Assembly (NCBI GenBank): GCA_002310135.1
Contig: DBYK01000001.1
Span: forward strand, 277,710-341,709
Origin: Caryophanales bacterium UBA1188
GTDB taxonomy: Bacteria > Bacillota_I > Bacilli_A > Izemoplasmatales > UBA1188
Direction: 5' to 3'
DNA: 64,000 nt
How positions within the stretch are numbered: position 1 is the first letter of the stretch; the number at the start of each line of letters is the position of its first letter. The notes under the pieces were generated by a model. The model was not told the origin of the DNA. It saw only the letters and a list, made by a program, of their open reading frames with translations, and did not search any database. Shown here piece by piece: positions 1-9,307 of this stretch. A program made the translations under genes and the position numbers.

Positions 1-994
1 AAATGGGGTCAGACAATGAACAGGCATAAATCAAGTCAGTGACAAAACTATCATCAGAAATATTTGAAGAAACCACACATTGCAATCCATTTGTCTGAGC
101 TTCAATCAAAGACATACTCATACCCTCAAAAAATGAAGGAAAAACAAACAAATCAAAAGCAGATAAAAATCTAAAAACATCTGGTTTTTCGAGTAAAAAT
201 AAAACATCTTTTGTTATTCCCAGTTGATAAACCTGTTTTTTTATTGTTTCTAGTTCTTCTCCCACTCCGATTAAAGCCAGTTTTATATTTTGATTGTTTT
301 TCTTCAAATAGTTAAAAAGGTTAATTAAAAAAATGTGATTTTTAACTTTTGAAAACCTGCCCACGTGTCCAATTAGAATTTCTTCATTTATTCCAAGTTC
401 TTTTCTAACTTGTGCTCGATTAAACTCACTAAATGAAAAAGTTGAGGTTTCGATCGAATTATTGATAATAAGAGTTTTCTTTTTGAAAGAAAGATTGAGC
501 GATTTAAGTACATTTTTAGAACAACCTATAATATAATCAGAGTTTTTTATATTTTGTATTCTAAAATGTTTTTTAAGAAAAAGTCTTAGTGCACTAATGT
601 GTAATTCAGAATATTCAGGAGTGTGGGAATGAAGCACTATATGTTTAATACCTGCTGCTTTTGCTGTTTTTGAAACATATGGTTCATCTGTACCATGAAT
701 ATGTAAAATATCATAATCACCGCTAACAAAAAAGTTGAATAGTTTTTTTCTAAACAATGAAAAATTAGAAAAAGTGAGATGTTTGATCCCTAATGAAAAC
801 ACTTCAAAGCCACTTTTTTTGTATTTATTATAAAAATCACTGTCAAAATAGCAAAATCTAGTAACAAAAGCTAAATCAACATCATAATCATCTTTAAAAA
901 AATTCATAGAGTTATAAATGAAAGATTCAATTCCACCTGAGCTTTCAGCAAAACCACTTACATAAAATAGTACTTTTATTTTATTTGTTTTCAT
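1..994 (-). CDS. Glycosyltransferase family 4 (3'-truncated by window edge)
   Basis: An open frame starting at ATG 994 (MKTNKIKVLFYVSGF) runs off the left edge without a stop, so about 331 residues of the N-terminal and central parts are visible. The protein reads as a GT-B retaining glycosyltransferase. Its N-terminal lobe has the SSGGIESF motif near residue 20 and HIHGTDEPYVSK / VLHSHTPEYSE around residues 90-120, and its C-terminal lobe has IGHVGRFSKVKN and FPSFFEGMSMSLIEAQ with the usual E-x7-E arrangement. It presumably adds a sugar to the lipid-linked repeat unit at the inner membrane face. Its start overlaps the end of the polymerase gene by 14 bases, so it belongs to the same operon. 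The acceptor and donor cannot be told from sequence. Confidence 0.85.
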   Translation of the reverse strand, partial: MKTNKIKVLFYVSGFAESSGGIESFIYNSMNFFKDDYDVDLAFVTRFCYFDSDFYNKYKKSGFEVFSLGIKHLTFSNFSLFRKKLFNFFVSGDYDILHIHGTDEPYVSKTAKAAGIKHIVLHSHTPEYSELHISALRLFLKKHFRIQNIKNSDYIIGCSKNVLKSLNLSFKKKTLIINNSIETSTFSFSEFNRAQVRKELGINEEILIGHVGRFSKVKNHIFLINLFNYLKKNNQNIKLALIGVGEELETIKKQVYQLGITKDVLFLLEKPDVFRFLSAFDLFVFPSFFEGMSMSLIEAQTNGLQCVVSSNISDDSFVTDLIYACSLSDPI

Positions 995-2270
995 ATGCCT
1001 TATGTTCTTCACCTTTTAATAATAAAAATAAACTGAATGTATAGGGCAGCATAGTTACCCATGTTTCGCCTTTCATTTCAAATAAAAGTAAGATAATAAT
1101 CAAAGAAATAGAAAGCATCTTTAATAAACTGTTCTTGCTTTGTTTTATTGTGCCAATAAGGGGCGCAACGAAAGTTAAATATTGTGTTATTAGACCAAAT
1201 ATTCCAAAGTATAAGATCATTCTAACAAAACCAATATCATTTTTCATATAATAGCCACCAGTAGCCTTATCAATATAAAAACCATCCCCAATTAAAAATG
1301 TATCAAATTTAATTTTAATATCATACATTTTTAGCAAACCATCTGATGAGTCGGTGACAAAACCATACCCTTCTTTGTAATTTATTAACAATTCAAACAT
1401 CCAAGATAATGCGTGATTATTTGAAATTACATCGTAAAAAAAAGGAGCAATTGCAATAAAGACAACAACTATAATAATAATATATTTTATGATTTTTTTA
1501 ATTCTCTTAAATTTTGAAAATATATTAAACAACCCCATCAAAATTGCAATCAAACCAATAAGTGCTCCAGTTCTTGCATACATGAAACATCCAATCAACA
1601 AAAGTAAAACAAGGACAATACAACCAAATATATCTTTTTTGTTATCTATATATTTAATGAGAAGGAATTGTAAAAAAGCGATACCTAAAACACACTTCAT
1701 AGAAGTTGTGAAACTCGATAACCCGGCCCAACCAAATCTTGTAGCATAGTATGAATATGAAATAATGTCTAAATCCTTTTCTGACATGTAAATAGAAGAT
1801 ATTATTACATCTCGGAGAGATGGTATAAAATAAATAATTAATGAACCCACAACATAGCATGCCATACTTAATGAAAATGTAAGTAAATAACTATCAAATT
1901 TAGATATAATTCTATTATCCTTAAAGATTATAACAGCAGGAACCAAACTATATACAAAACCACTTAACAATTTTAAAAAAGTTGTAGATAAAAATGAAAA
2001 ATCAAAGGTTAAATGTGCGATAGGGGACAATATAGAAAACAGTACAAAAAGAATAAAGAATAAAGCTGCTTCCGATATTTTTTTTCTAATTGCACACTTA
2101 TTAAACATAGAAGACAAAACATTAATGTTGAAAAACAAAAACAGTCCAGTAGTGCCCCATACTAATAGTTGCTGAATCAATACATAGTCTTTAAAATAAA
2201 ATGAATTGATCAAATAAATTGAAACACCTAATGCAAAGATGTTCAAATTATGATTTTTTTTATGAATCAT
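981..2270 (-). CDS. Wzy-like O-antigen/capsule polymerase, polytopic membrane protein
   Basis: About 429 residues with roughly ten to twelve hydrophobic segments and one long hydrophilic loop around residues 280-340, the layout of Wzy/O-antigen ligase-type polymerases that join repeat units outside the membrane. A longer reading begins at 2294, but the ATG at 2270 (MIHKKNHN) has AGGA eight bases upstream, so I prefer it; it overlaps the upstream glycosyltransferase by 11 bases. Sequence conservation in this family is low and the call rests on topology plus position between glycosyltransferases. A flippase is not seen in the window and may lie beyond the left edge. Confidence 0.7.
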   Translation of the reverse strand: MIHKKNHNLNIFALGVSIYLINSFYFKDYVLIQQLLVWGTTGLFLFFNINVLSSMFNKCAIRKKISEAALFFILFVLFSILSPIAHLTFDFSFLSTTFLKLLSGFVYSLVPAVIIFKDNRIISKFDSYLLTFSLSMACYVVGSLIIYFIPSLRDVIISSIYMSEKDLDIISYSYYATRFGWAGLSSFTTSMKCVLGIAFLQFLLIKYIDNKKDIFGCIVLVLLLLIGCFMYARTGALIGLIAILMGLFNIFSKFKRIKKIIKYIIIIVVVFIAIAPFFYDVISNNHALSWMFELLINYKEGYGFVTDSSDGLLKMYDIKIKFDTFLIGDGFYIDKATGGYYMKNDIGFVRMILYFGIFGLITQYLTFVAPLIGTIKQSKNSLLKMLSISLIIILLLFEMKGETWVTMLPYTFSLFLLLKGEEHKAYENK

Positions 2271-3384
2271 TGCACATTTCCTCATATGCAGCAAGTAATT
2301 TTACAATAGTTGTTTTAAAAGAATTTGCTTCATAAAAAACTTTGCAATTGTGCTGCAATTCTTCTTTATTTAAAACTCTAACATCATTTATTTTTTTAAT
2401 TAAATCGCTTTTATCGCCATCAATAACATCAAAACCTAATTTATATTTATTCACTATTTCAGCTAAATATACTCCATGGGATACTATAATTGGTATTCCA
2501 CAAAATGCACCCTCATATAATTTGTTGGGTAAAGCAATTCTTACATTTTTTATAGTTGTATCATATTGAACGTATAGGCAATCAATCCTACTATAAATGC
2601 TAGCAATCTGGCTATCATAATCATATTGTCCTATAAAGAAGACATTCTTATTGTGTTTAGAATATTCTCTTAATGCTTTTTCGTAGACACCACCACCAGC
2701 AAACAAAACATCAATATCCATATCATTAGAAATATCTATTAACATTTTCATTTGATTAGGATATCTAATGCTTCCAACAAAACCAACTGTAAAACGACCC
2801 TTATGTGGAAAAAAACTAGAAAACACAGATTCATTTGGAGAATTTGTAACAAAAATAATTTGTTCTTTGTTATAAAAGTTAAAATAATATTCTTCAAAAA
2901 ATTTTGGCGAAGTAATAAGCAAACGATTAACATAATAACTACATTTTTTTTCAAAATTATATAATTGTTTTTTTATCATTCTTGAAAAGAAAGAATTGTT
3001 ATCATTATATGCTAAATTGTGCATATCGCTAACATCATAAACAATCCTAACGTTATTATTTTTGTTTCTTTTGTACTCACTAGCAACCAATAATGAATCC
3101 AACTTTGAAACATGAATACAAGATGGTTGAGTTTTTGTAATTTCTTTTAATAGTTTTTTCTGAAATAAAAAAGTTCGAAAAATCCTTAATAATGGCTTGT
3201 GATCATTTGCTCTAATAAGTATTGGAGTGACTTCACAGTTGCTGTTTTTATAAGTTAAACTATTTTTCTTTTTTTCCCAGTATATTACTTTGACATTGAA
3301 TTTTTGCTTAACTGCGTTAATTATGTTTGTATTTCTTGGCTCCGGATAACTTGGAAGTATGAACAAGATATCACATTTATCCAT
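2260..3384 (-). CDS. Glycosyltransferase (GT-B fold, family 4-like)
   Basis: 374 residues. The C-terminal half shows TVGFVGSIRYPNQMKMLIDI (about 198-217), a GGGVYEKAL stretch and LPNKLYEGAFCGIPIIVS (about 285-303), which correspond to the nucleotide-sugar binding lobe of GT-B enzymes. The N-terminus begins DILFILPSYPEPRNTN, as expected for the acceptor lobe. The start at 3384 has AGGAG seven bases upstream, and its ATG overlaps the TAA of the preceding gene by one base (TAATG), which argues for translational coupling. It is a cytoplasmic or membrane-associated enzyme of repeat-unit assembly; specificity is unknown. Confidence 0.8.
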   Translation of the reverse strand: MDKCDILFILPSYPEPRNTNIINAVKQKFNVKVIYWEKKKNSLTYKNSNCEVTPILIRANDHKPLLRIFRTFLFQKKLLKEITKTQPSCIHVSKLDSLLVASEYKRNKNNNVRIVYDVSDMHNLAYNDNNSFFSRMIKKQLYNFEKKCSYYVNRLLITSPKFFEEYYFNFYNKEQIIFVTNSPNESVFSSFFPHKGRFTVGFVGSIRYPNQMKMLIDISNDMDIDVLFAGGGVYEKALREYSKHNKNVFFIGQYDYDSQIASIYSRIDCLYVQYDTTIKNVRIALPNKLYEGAFCGIPIIVSHGVYLAEIVNKYKLGFDVIDGDKSDLIKKINDVRVLNKEELQHNCKVFYEANSFKTTIVKLLAAYEEMCNDS

Positions 3385-4592
3385 TATTTTTCTCCTAATA
3401 AAGATTCAATCATTAAAATAATTCTTTTGAATGAGTTTTTTCTATCAAATTCAATTTCTGCAATTTTTCTAGCATTTTTCCCCATCCGTTTGCTTATTTG
3501 AGGGTTGTTTTTTAATAAAAGGATGGCATCGCTTAATTCTTGAGGATTGTCGGGATTAACATTAATACCAAAATCATCATTTTCAACCTTTTTTCTGAAT
3601 TCTTTGTCTTCACCAGTATTTATTAAAGGAATGCCTGCTGCTAAATAATCACCAATCTTAGATACAATGCTTTGAGCAGCACCTTTGACAAGCGAATTAA
3701 CTGATACATTAGACTTTTTTAAGTAAGCAGCCATCTTTTTATAATCTACATATCCTAAAAAAACAACATTACATTCTTTTTCATTTGCATACTTTTCAAA
3801 ATCTATTCTTAATGGACCATCACCTAAAATATAAAACTTTATTTCTTTATATTTGGAAAGAAGGCACGCTGAATCAATCATTGTTTTTATTCCATAACTG
3901 CTTCCTAGTGAACCTGCATATGTAACCCAGTACTCATTATTATTTTTTTCAATTTCCTTAGAATACTGAGATACTCCCTCATCGAAAATTGACATTTCAT
4001 TACCAACATAAATTGTTTCACTAAGGTCACACACAACACCATATTTGTTTGGCTCATTTTTATAAGTATCCGATGAGCCAATAAAACCCGATGCATTTCT
4101 ATAAGTTCTTTTAGCATCTCGTGAAAAATAAGAAAACAATAATGAACTAATAATTGGAATATTAAAAACCATTTTCATTGCTTCGGGCCATAAATCTTCA
4201 ATATCAACAATAAAAGGAATATTATTATGCTTAGCATATTTTGATGCTAAAAAAGCAACATGATTATCTGGAATATCACAATATACCAAATCAAACTGCT
4301 TTGGTTTTATGTAATTATAAATTTTATTTGCTAATAAAAAATGACTTATTATACGTTTAGGGTCAATATTCCTCTTATAACCAATCTCATGAATTAGTTT
4401 CACTTTAATGTTGTCAATAAATAAATTAGAATCAATTTTTCTATGTTTTTTATCCCAATGTTGGAAATCACTAGTTATTAGTTCAATATCAAACCCATTA
4501 TTAGATAATAAATTTGCTATATAAAACATTCTATTCAATCCTTTTTCACCAGGAAATGCTGTTGATGTTGTAATAACAGCTATTTTTTTCAT
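3384..4592 (-). CDS. Glycosyltransferase family 4, WbuB-like
   Basis: 402 residues from ATG 4592 (MKKIAVITTSTAFPGEKG). A TTG six bases upstream extends the frame, but GGGGGT sits six bases before the ATG and directly against the TTG, so ATG is favoured. Features include LIHEIGYKRN and LASKYAKHNNIPFIVDIEDLWPEA in the N-terminal lobe, YAGSLGSSYGIKTMIDSA (about 227-245), FYILGDGPLR and GAAQSIVSKIGDYLAAGIPLI (about 315-336). This arrangement is typical of WbuB-type glycosyltransferases that act early on the priming sugar. It lies directly downstream of the priming transferase gene, consistent with adding the second sugar, which is an inference from order only. Confidence 0.82.
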   Translation of the reverse strand: MKKIAVITTSTAFPGEKGLNRMFYIANLLSNNGFDIELITSDFQHWDKKHRKIDSNLFIDNIKVKLIHEIGYKRNIDPKRIISHFLLANKIYNYIKPKQFDLVYCDIPDNHVAFLASKYAKHNNIPFIVDIEDLWPEAMKMVFNIPIISSLLFSYFSRDAKRTYRNASGFIGSSDTYKNEPNKYGVVCDLSETIYVGNEMSIFDEGVSQYSKEIEKNNNEYWVTYAGSLGSSYGIKTMIDSACLLSKYKEIKFYILGDGPLRIDFEKYANEKECNVVFLGYVDYKKMAAYLKKSNVSVNSLVKGAAQSIVSKIGDYLAAGIPLINTGEDKEFRKKVENDDFGINVNPDNPQELSDAILLLKNNPQISKRMGKNARKIAEIEFDRKNSFKRIILMIESLLGEK

Positions 4593-4606
4593 ATACAACC
4601 CCCAAC

Positions 4607-5305
4607 TTAATTATTGCTTTTTTTAAAAACCGCAAAAACAGTCATGAACATAATTTTTATATCTCTCCAAAAACTATATTTCTTTATTTCCTCTAAGTTC
4701 CACTTCATCTTCTTTGGCAATACATCTTCAATATATGCTAGGTCAACATCTTCTTTGCCCTCTAAAAGTTTATCTTCATCTTTGAACATTATCGAAGCCA
4801 TTGACGTTACTCCAGATGGTAATAGCAATGTTGCTAAGTACTCAGGTTTATATTTGTCAACATATTTAGGAACTTCAGGTCTAGTTGAAACAAATGTCAT
4901 AGTTCCTCTAAATATATCAATAAGTTGACTAAATTCATCAATTCTAAGTTTTCTAATAAACTTACCAACTTTTGTTATTCTATCATCGTTTTCAATGGTA
5001 ACCAAAGACCCTTTTTTATTTGCATTGCTTACCATTGAGCGAAACTTAAAAATTCTAAAACGCTTCCCATATTGAGTTACTCTTTCTTGCCTAAAGAAAA
5101 CTCCACCCTTGCTATCAATCACTATTGCGAGAGATATGATTAAAAATAGTGGAAACAATATTAACAGCATTATTCCAGAAACGAATATATCAAATACCCT
5201 TTTCCAAAATAAACTAAAGTTCTTCTTTCTTAAGAATTCATAATATGGTTTAACTTCGTCTATTTGTAATTCCTTGGGTAATTTTTCCCATTTTTTAATC
5301 AACAT
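4607..5305 (-). CDS. Undecaprenyl-phosphate sugar-1-phosphate transferase (priming enzyme)
   Basis: 232 residues of the bacterial sugar transferase family (PF02397). One hydrophobic segment at about 38-60 follows a basic FWKRVFDIFVSG start. It is followed by the family motifs FRQERVTQYGKRFRIFKFRS, LRIDEFSQLIDIFRGTMTFV and TRPEVPKYVDKYKPEY. Such enzymes move a sugar phosphate from a UDP-sugar to undecaprenyl phosphate. The length and single membrane segment match the small PglC/WcaJ-catalytic-core type rather than the long five-helix type. The gene overlaps the upstream aminotransferase gene by 11 bases. Given its neighbours, an amino-dideoxy sugar donor is plausible but unproven. Confidence 0.88.
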   Translation of the reverse strand: MLIKKWEKLPKELQIDEVKPYYEFLRKKNFSLFWKRVFDIFVSGIMLLILFPLFLIISLAIVIDSKGGVFFRQERVTQYGKRFRIFKFRSMVSNANKKGSLVTIENDDRITKVGKFIRKLRIDEFSQLIDIFRGTMTFVSTRPEVPKYVDKYKPEYLATLLLPSGVTSMASIMFKDEDKLLEGKEDVDLAYIEDVLPKKMKWNLEEIKKYSFWRDIKIMFMTVFAVFKKSNN

Positions 5306-6542
5306 AGTCTTTTAAAACCTTTTTAAAAGTATCGATTATGTAATCTACTTCTTCATCAGTTAAGCATGTATGAAGAGGTAACGTTACTTCATTTTCATAA
5401 TGAGCATATGCATTAGGATAATTCTTTATATCAAATCCTAGATGCTTATAAGCAGTGTGCATAGGAAGTGGTTTGTAATGGACATTACAGGATACTCCCT
5501 CTTCTGCCATTTTTATAATTATTTTTCTTCTTTGTTCATTTATTATGCCTGGAATTCTAGTGATATATAAATGACCTGATGAAGAATAATCATCAGTATA
5601 ATGCATAAGAGTTTCAACTCCAAGTGGTTTGAATGCATTATCATATCTTGTGATAATGCCTTTTCTTCTTTGAAGCATACCTGGATATCGTTCAAACTGT
5701 TTTAAGCCAATAGCCGCAACAACATCAGTCATATTACATTTATACCAAGTTCCAACAATATCATATTCCCACATGCCAGGTTTATTTTTATTTAAAGCAT
5801 CTTTTGATTGACCATGAAGAGAATATAATTGAACTTGATGATATATTTCAGAATCGTCTATTCCCTCTATATGATTCCACATCATTGCTCCACCTTCAGC
5901 AGTTGTAAAATTCTTAACTGCATGAAAACTAAAATTGGTAAAATCAGCGATAGATCCGACCATCTTTCCTTTATAAGAAGCACCAATAGCGTGAGCTGCA
6001 TCATCAACTATTGCTACTCTCCCAATTGCTTTTTGTATTTTATTAGATGGTTTAAATAGACCCTTCTTTCTTTCAACAATCTCAAAAATTCGATCATAAT
6101 TACATGGAATACCACCTAAATCAATTGGAATAATTGCCTTAGTATGTTCATTTATTGCCTTTTCTAATGCATCATAATCCATTTCTAGATTGTTCTTTTG
6201 ACAATCAATCAAAACTAATTTTGCACCTATATGGCAAACAACTGATGCGGAAGCAGTGTATGTATATGCACATGTGATTACTTCATCAAGTTCACTTCCA
6301 CCTTCTTGTGGGCCAATTCCTAACAATCTAAGAGATAATTCACCACAAGCAGTTTGTGAATTTAGGCAAACACAATTTGGAGCATCTATAGGTACTCCAA
6401 CATACTTTGCTAATTTCTTTTCTAGTTCTTTAACCCTAGGCCCTGTAGTAATCCACCCAGACTTTAAAACTTTTGTTACTTCTTCAATTTCTAATTCACT
6501 AATGTCGGGTGGACTAAATGGTATGTTCATTTTTTTTGTCAT
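5295..6542 (-). CDS. DegT/DnrJ/EryC1/StrS PLP-dependent sugar aminotransferase
   Basis: 415 residues. The lysine that would bind PLP is in FSFHAVKNFTTAEGGAM (about residue 205), preceded by the VDDAAHAIG aspartate motif and the N-terminal SGWITTGPRVKELEKK typical of the family. These enzymes put an amino group on a 4-keto-6-deoxy NDP-sugar. The operon also encodes a 4,6-dehydratase that would supply such a keto sugar and an acetyltransferase that could modify the amine, so a PglE-like role is a reasonable inference. The start at 6542 has GGAG four bases upstream; a second Met four residues later is less well placed. Confidence 0.88.
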   Translation of the reverse strand: MTKKMNIPFSPPDISELEIEEVTKVLKSGWITTGPRVKELEKKLAKYVGVPIDAPNCVCLNSQTACGELSLRLLGIGPQEGGSELDEVITCAYTYTASASVVCHIGAKLVLIDCQKNNLEMDYDALEKAINEHTKAIIPIDLGGIPCNYDRIFEIVERKKGLFKPSNKIQKAIGRVAIVDDAAHAIGASYKGKMVGSIADFTNFSFHAVKNFTTAEGGAMMWNHIEGIDDSEIYHQVQLYSLHGQSKDALNKNKPGMWEYDIVGTWYKCNMTDVVAAIGLKQFERYPGMLQRRKGIITRYDNAFKPLGVETLMHYTDDYSSSGHLYITRIPGIINEQRRKIIIKMAEEGVSCNVHYKPLPMHTAYKHLGFDIKNYPNAYAHYENEVTLPLHTCLTDEEVDYIIDTFKKVLKDYVD

Positions 6543-6561
6543 TTTTCTCCTAATAAATAAC

Positions 6562-7149
6562 TTAATCTAATAAACCAAGGAGAGAAGATAAGTTACTGTG
6601 TGAATTATTATCGCCTATTTTCTTTGCAGGAACACCCCCCCATGTTGTTCCTGGTTCTTCAACACTTTTACAAACAACTGCATTAGCACCAATTGCTACA
6701 TCATTCGCAATACAAATGTCGCCAATTATTTTGGCGCCTGTGCCAATAAAAACATTGTTTCCAATAGTAGCAGATTTTGAAGAACCATTCGTAGCCCCAA
6801 TTGTAACACCTTCTTGTATTCTGCAATTACTTCCAATTATAGCATTATCGCCAATTACTATTGAACCATAGTGAACCAAACATAAACCCGGTCCAATATT
6901 AAAAGAAGCAATAGAAAAGCATAATCTATGGCTTAATACTGAAAAACGATAATTATAAAACAACTTAAAAGGCAATATTAAAATAGATTTGAATCTATTT
7001 TTAATATTCGAGTAATAATCTTTTTTTCTATATGCAATAATAAACTTCCAAATGTCATCTCCAAAAAACCGTGGTCTAATTGATTTCCTTCCATTTGCTT
7101 TTGCATCTTCCTGAAGAAAGTATAGTAGTTCATCCTTACTGTAAATCAT
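6562..7149 (-). CDS. Left-handed beta-helix (hexapeptide repeat) acetyltransferase, serine-acetyltransferase-like
   Basis: 195 residues. An N-terminal helical part with a hydrophobic, basic stretch (FKSILILPFKLFYNYRF) is followed from about residue 90 by hexapeptide repeats (IVIGDNAIIGSNCRIQEGVTIGA, ATIGNNVFIGTGAKIIGDICIA, VAIGANAVVCKSV). The GVPAKKIG ending is shared with CysE/NodL-like acyltransferases. In a capsule operon such proteins usually acetylate a sugar amine or hydroxyl using acetyl-CoA. It resembles capsular CysE-like proteins more than PglD, so the exact acceptor is open. GAGGATATT precedes the start. Confidence 0.8.
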   Translation of the reverse strand: MIYSKDELLYFLQEDAKANGRKSIRPRFFGDDIWKFIIAYRKKDYYSNIKNRFKSILILPFKLFYNYRFSVLSHRLCFSIASFNIGPGLCLVHYGSIVIGDNAIIGSNCRIQEGVTIGATNGSSKSATIGNNVFIGTGAKIIGDICIANDVAIGANAVVCKSVEEPGTTWGGVPAKKIGDNNSHSNLSSLLGLLD

Positions 7150-7228
7150 AATATCCTCTAAAAATCTAAAACAAAAAATAATTTTAGCATTCTTAGTATT
7201 CTATAAATAGTTTACTAATAAGCCACAA

Positions 7229-8560
7229 TTATTTATTTGCTCTTCTATATTCTCTAGTTAATTTTTTAAAATCAACACAAAGATTAACAATTAATCCAAT
7301 CAAGAGGGAACAGAAGAATGCAATCACAATATACTTCACTCTTGATATTGGGTTTTCTACTACTACAACTGAGTTATTATCAAAATATAAGAATGAATTA
7401 TTATTGACTACTTCTTTTGCGAGTGTAGTATATTGTTCTGTTTCAATTGTTAATTTTTGATATATTTGGTCTAATCTTTGTTCGAAAGATTCTAGTGATA
7501 AAACATATGTTTCATCACGAGATGGGTCTGTATCACTTACTCTTGATATGTGATTTAGTTTTTTTTCTAATAATTCTAGTTCTTTATCGATTTCTAAAAT
7601 TCTTGTGGATAGTGATATTATCTTTTCATTATATGAAGTTAATTCAACTGAATACATTGAACCAGCTAGTTGAATTAACTGTTTTCTTTGTTCAATTAGT
7701 TCGTCTTTTAAAAGACTATTATATTTCTTTTCTAAAGTTAATGATTCTTTAGTACTTAATAGAGTGCTTTCATAATTTTCAAAATCTTTAACATATCCAA
7801 ATTGATTTAATTCATTTCTTAAAGAAGCGAATGAATAATTTTGGAAATATTCCTGAAGCATTCTACTTCTATCTGATATTTTTTCTGAATCAGATATTAC
7901 TAAATCACCAAACTCATTTATGAGTTTACTGTAATTATTAATTAGTGTGTAATATTGATTTTCAAGGTAATTTATTGATAAATCATATATTTTTGATTGG
8001 TTATAAAGCAATAAATCCCTTGTATAATTAACTTTTTCAATTTTTTCTTTAGTAAGTTTAACTGGTTCTTTTGCAACTAGTTCAACTAATGCTTGAGCTT
8101 CTTCTTTAGTGAATAGCTTTTTATCTAAAACTATTCTAAATCCTTCTTTATCTAACAAATAATCGACATCATCTTTATTTATTTTTTGTTCATTTTTAAC
8201 ATATAATTTTTCATATTTAAATGACATTATTGCATTTTTGTAATAGATCTTTTCCATATCAAGATTACTTAGTATTGAACTTGATTCTTTATATTCATTT
8301 AGTTTTTCTAAAGTGATAAGATCTCTTACATCAAATCTTGTGCCATCTAAATATTCATTATTTTGAAAACCCGATAAATTGTATTCAAAAATTGAACTAT
8401 AAGTTTGTTTTCTTGAGTTATAAAATAAAATACCTAAAGTTGATATAATAAACAAACTTAAAGTTACAATTAGAAGAAGAATTTTTCTTCCAAATAATAC
8501 TTGTAGTAAATCGCTTAAGGTAATGCCTTCATCTTCGATAAGATATTGTTTTTCTTCCAT
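7229..8560 (-). CDS. Wzz/chain-length determinant-like membrane protein, no kinase domain
   Basis: 443 residues with one membrane segment near 28-48 and a second near 408-430, enclosing a long extracytoplasmic region predicted to be largely helical and coiled-coil (roughly 240-350). This is the Wzz/polysaccharide co-polymerase topology that sets polymer length together with Wzy. The short cytoplasmic tail after the second segment (VDFKKLTREYRR) has no Walker motifs, and no separate BY-kinase (Wze/CpsD) appears in the visible operon. It has a good ribosome site (AAGGAG) before ATG 8560. The family assignment rests on topology and context; sequence motifs are weak. Confidence 0.72.
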   Translation of the reverse strand: MEEKQYLIEDEGITLSDLLQVLFGRKILLLIVTLSLFIISTLGILFYNSRKQTYSSIFEYNLSGFQNNEYLDGTRFDVRDLITLEKLNEYKESSSILSNLDMEKIYYKNAIMSFKYEKLYVKNEQKINKDDVDYLLDKEGFRIVLDKKLFTKEEAQALVELVAKEPVKLTKEKIEKVNYTRDLLLYNQSKIYDLSINYLENQYYTLINNYSKLINEFGDLVISDSEKISDRSRMLQEYFQNYSFASLRNELNQFGYVKDFENYESTLLSTKESLTLEKKYNSLLKDELIEQRKQLIQLAGSMYSVELTSYNEKIISLSTRILEIDKELELLEKKLNHISRVSDTDPSRDETYVLSLESFEQRLDQIYQKLTIETEQYTTLAKEVVNNNSFLYFDNNSVVVVENPISRVKYIVIAFFCSLLIGLIVNLCVDFKKLTREYRRANK

Positions 8561-8640
8561 AAAATCTCCTTAAAAACTACCTTAATCATTGAGTACATTA
8601 TCTTTTAGTATCTAGTAGATTATTTATTAAATAAATCCAA

Positions 8641-9198
8641 CTAATTTTTAGTTGGATTATCTATTATTTTCTCTTCTATTATATCGATTCCAAGTATAGT
8701 ATCTACTAATTGACCCATAAGGTTAATTAAAACTGTAGCTTGTCTTTTATGTAGGTTAACATTTGATATTTTACCTTCAAGACCTTTAAGTGGCCCATCG
8801 ACAACTACTATATCTTTTCCTTCTTTTAAATAGATATGAGATATTTCAATAGTTCTTGATGTGCCGCTTTTTCCAATAAGAACATTAATCATTTCTTCTT
8901 CATCCCTTCTTAAAGGAGCGATATAGTCTTTATGTTTCTTATCTATTCCAAGAAGTTTAGTTAGTGTTTTGATGTTGTAGAGTTGTTTTTTAAGTTCAAC
9001 TATATTATCTGTTTCAATAAAGAGATAACCAGGAAAACAAGTCTCAACAACCTCAAACATCTTTCCTTCTTTTTTTCTCATTCTTTTTCTTTTTGGAACG
9101 AATATATCATATTCAAAAGAAGGAAGAGTTATTTCCTTTAAAAATCTCTTTTTTGTTTCTTCTTCTTTTCCACTAAAAACTTGAATTACATAATACAT
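8641..9198 (-). CDS. NusG paralogue, LoaP-type processive antitermination factor
   Basis: 185 residues. An N-terminal NGN domain begins YYVIQVFSGKEEETKKRFL and includes FPGYLFIET (about 60-68). It is followed by a linker and a KOW domain (VVVDGPLKGLEGKISNV, about 135-151). NusG is normally encoded with secE and rplK; this copy sits near the start of a polysaccharide operon, the hallmark of operon-specific paralogues (LoaP in Firmicutes, UpxY in Bacteroides, RfaH in enterics). It probably rides RNA polymerase and suppresses termination across the long capsule operon. No clear ribosome site precedes its ATG; the region upstream carries two hairpins instead. Confidence 0.82.
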   Translation of the reverse strand: MYYVIQVFSGKEEETKKRFLKEITLPSFEYDIFVPKRKRMRKKEGKMFEVVETCFPGYLFIETDNIVELKKQLYNIKTLTKLLGIDKKHKDYIAPLRRDEEEMINVLIGKSGTSRTIEISHIYLKEGKDIVVVDGPLKGLEGKISNVNLHKRQATVLINLMGQLVDTILGIDIIEEKIIDNPTKN

Positions 9199-9214
9199 AA
9201 AGTCATGCCTACGG

Positions 9215-9242
9215 CTAGCGCGTGCATTAATGCATGTGCTAG
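9215..9242. repeat. 28-bp interrupted palindrome upstream of the LoaP-type gene
   Basis: Arms around TAGC..GTGCAT and ATGCAT..GCTA pair over 14 positions; twelve are Watson-Crick, and the other two are G.T on the plus strand but A.C mismatches in the minus-strand transcript. It lies 17 bases before the start of the NusG-like gene, inside the operon. It could be an RNA structure in the intercistronic region or a DNA-binding site. Confidence 0.5.
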
Positions 9243-9261
9243 ATGAATCGATATAACACCA

Positions 9262-9299
9262 ATTATTTTTAAGTGTGCCTAGCTTCGCTTAAAAATAAT
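9262..9299. repeat. 14-bp stem hairpin in the intercistronic region before the LoaP-type gene
   Basis: Arms 9262-9275 and 9286-9299 pair with a ten-base loop containing TGCCTAGC, a motif that recurs in split form at 9206-9219. The minus-strand transcript keeps twelve contiguous pairs. No U-tract follows on either strand, so it does not look like a terminator. Confidence 0.5.
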
Positions 9300-9307
9300 G
9301 AGATAAT

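Noticed and set aside
9215..9299. The two hairpins before the LoaP-type gene as intrinsic terminators
   Set aside because: Neither is followed by a U-tract on either strand, and they lie inside an operon whose genes need read-through.
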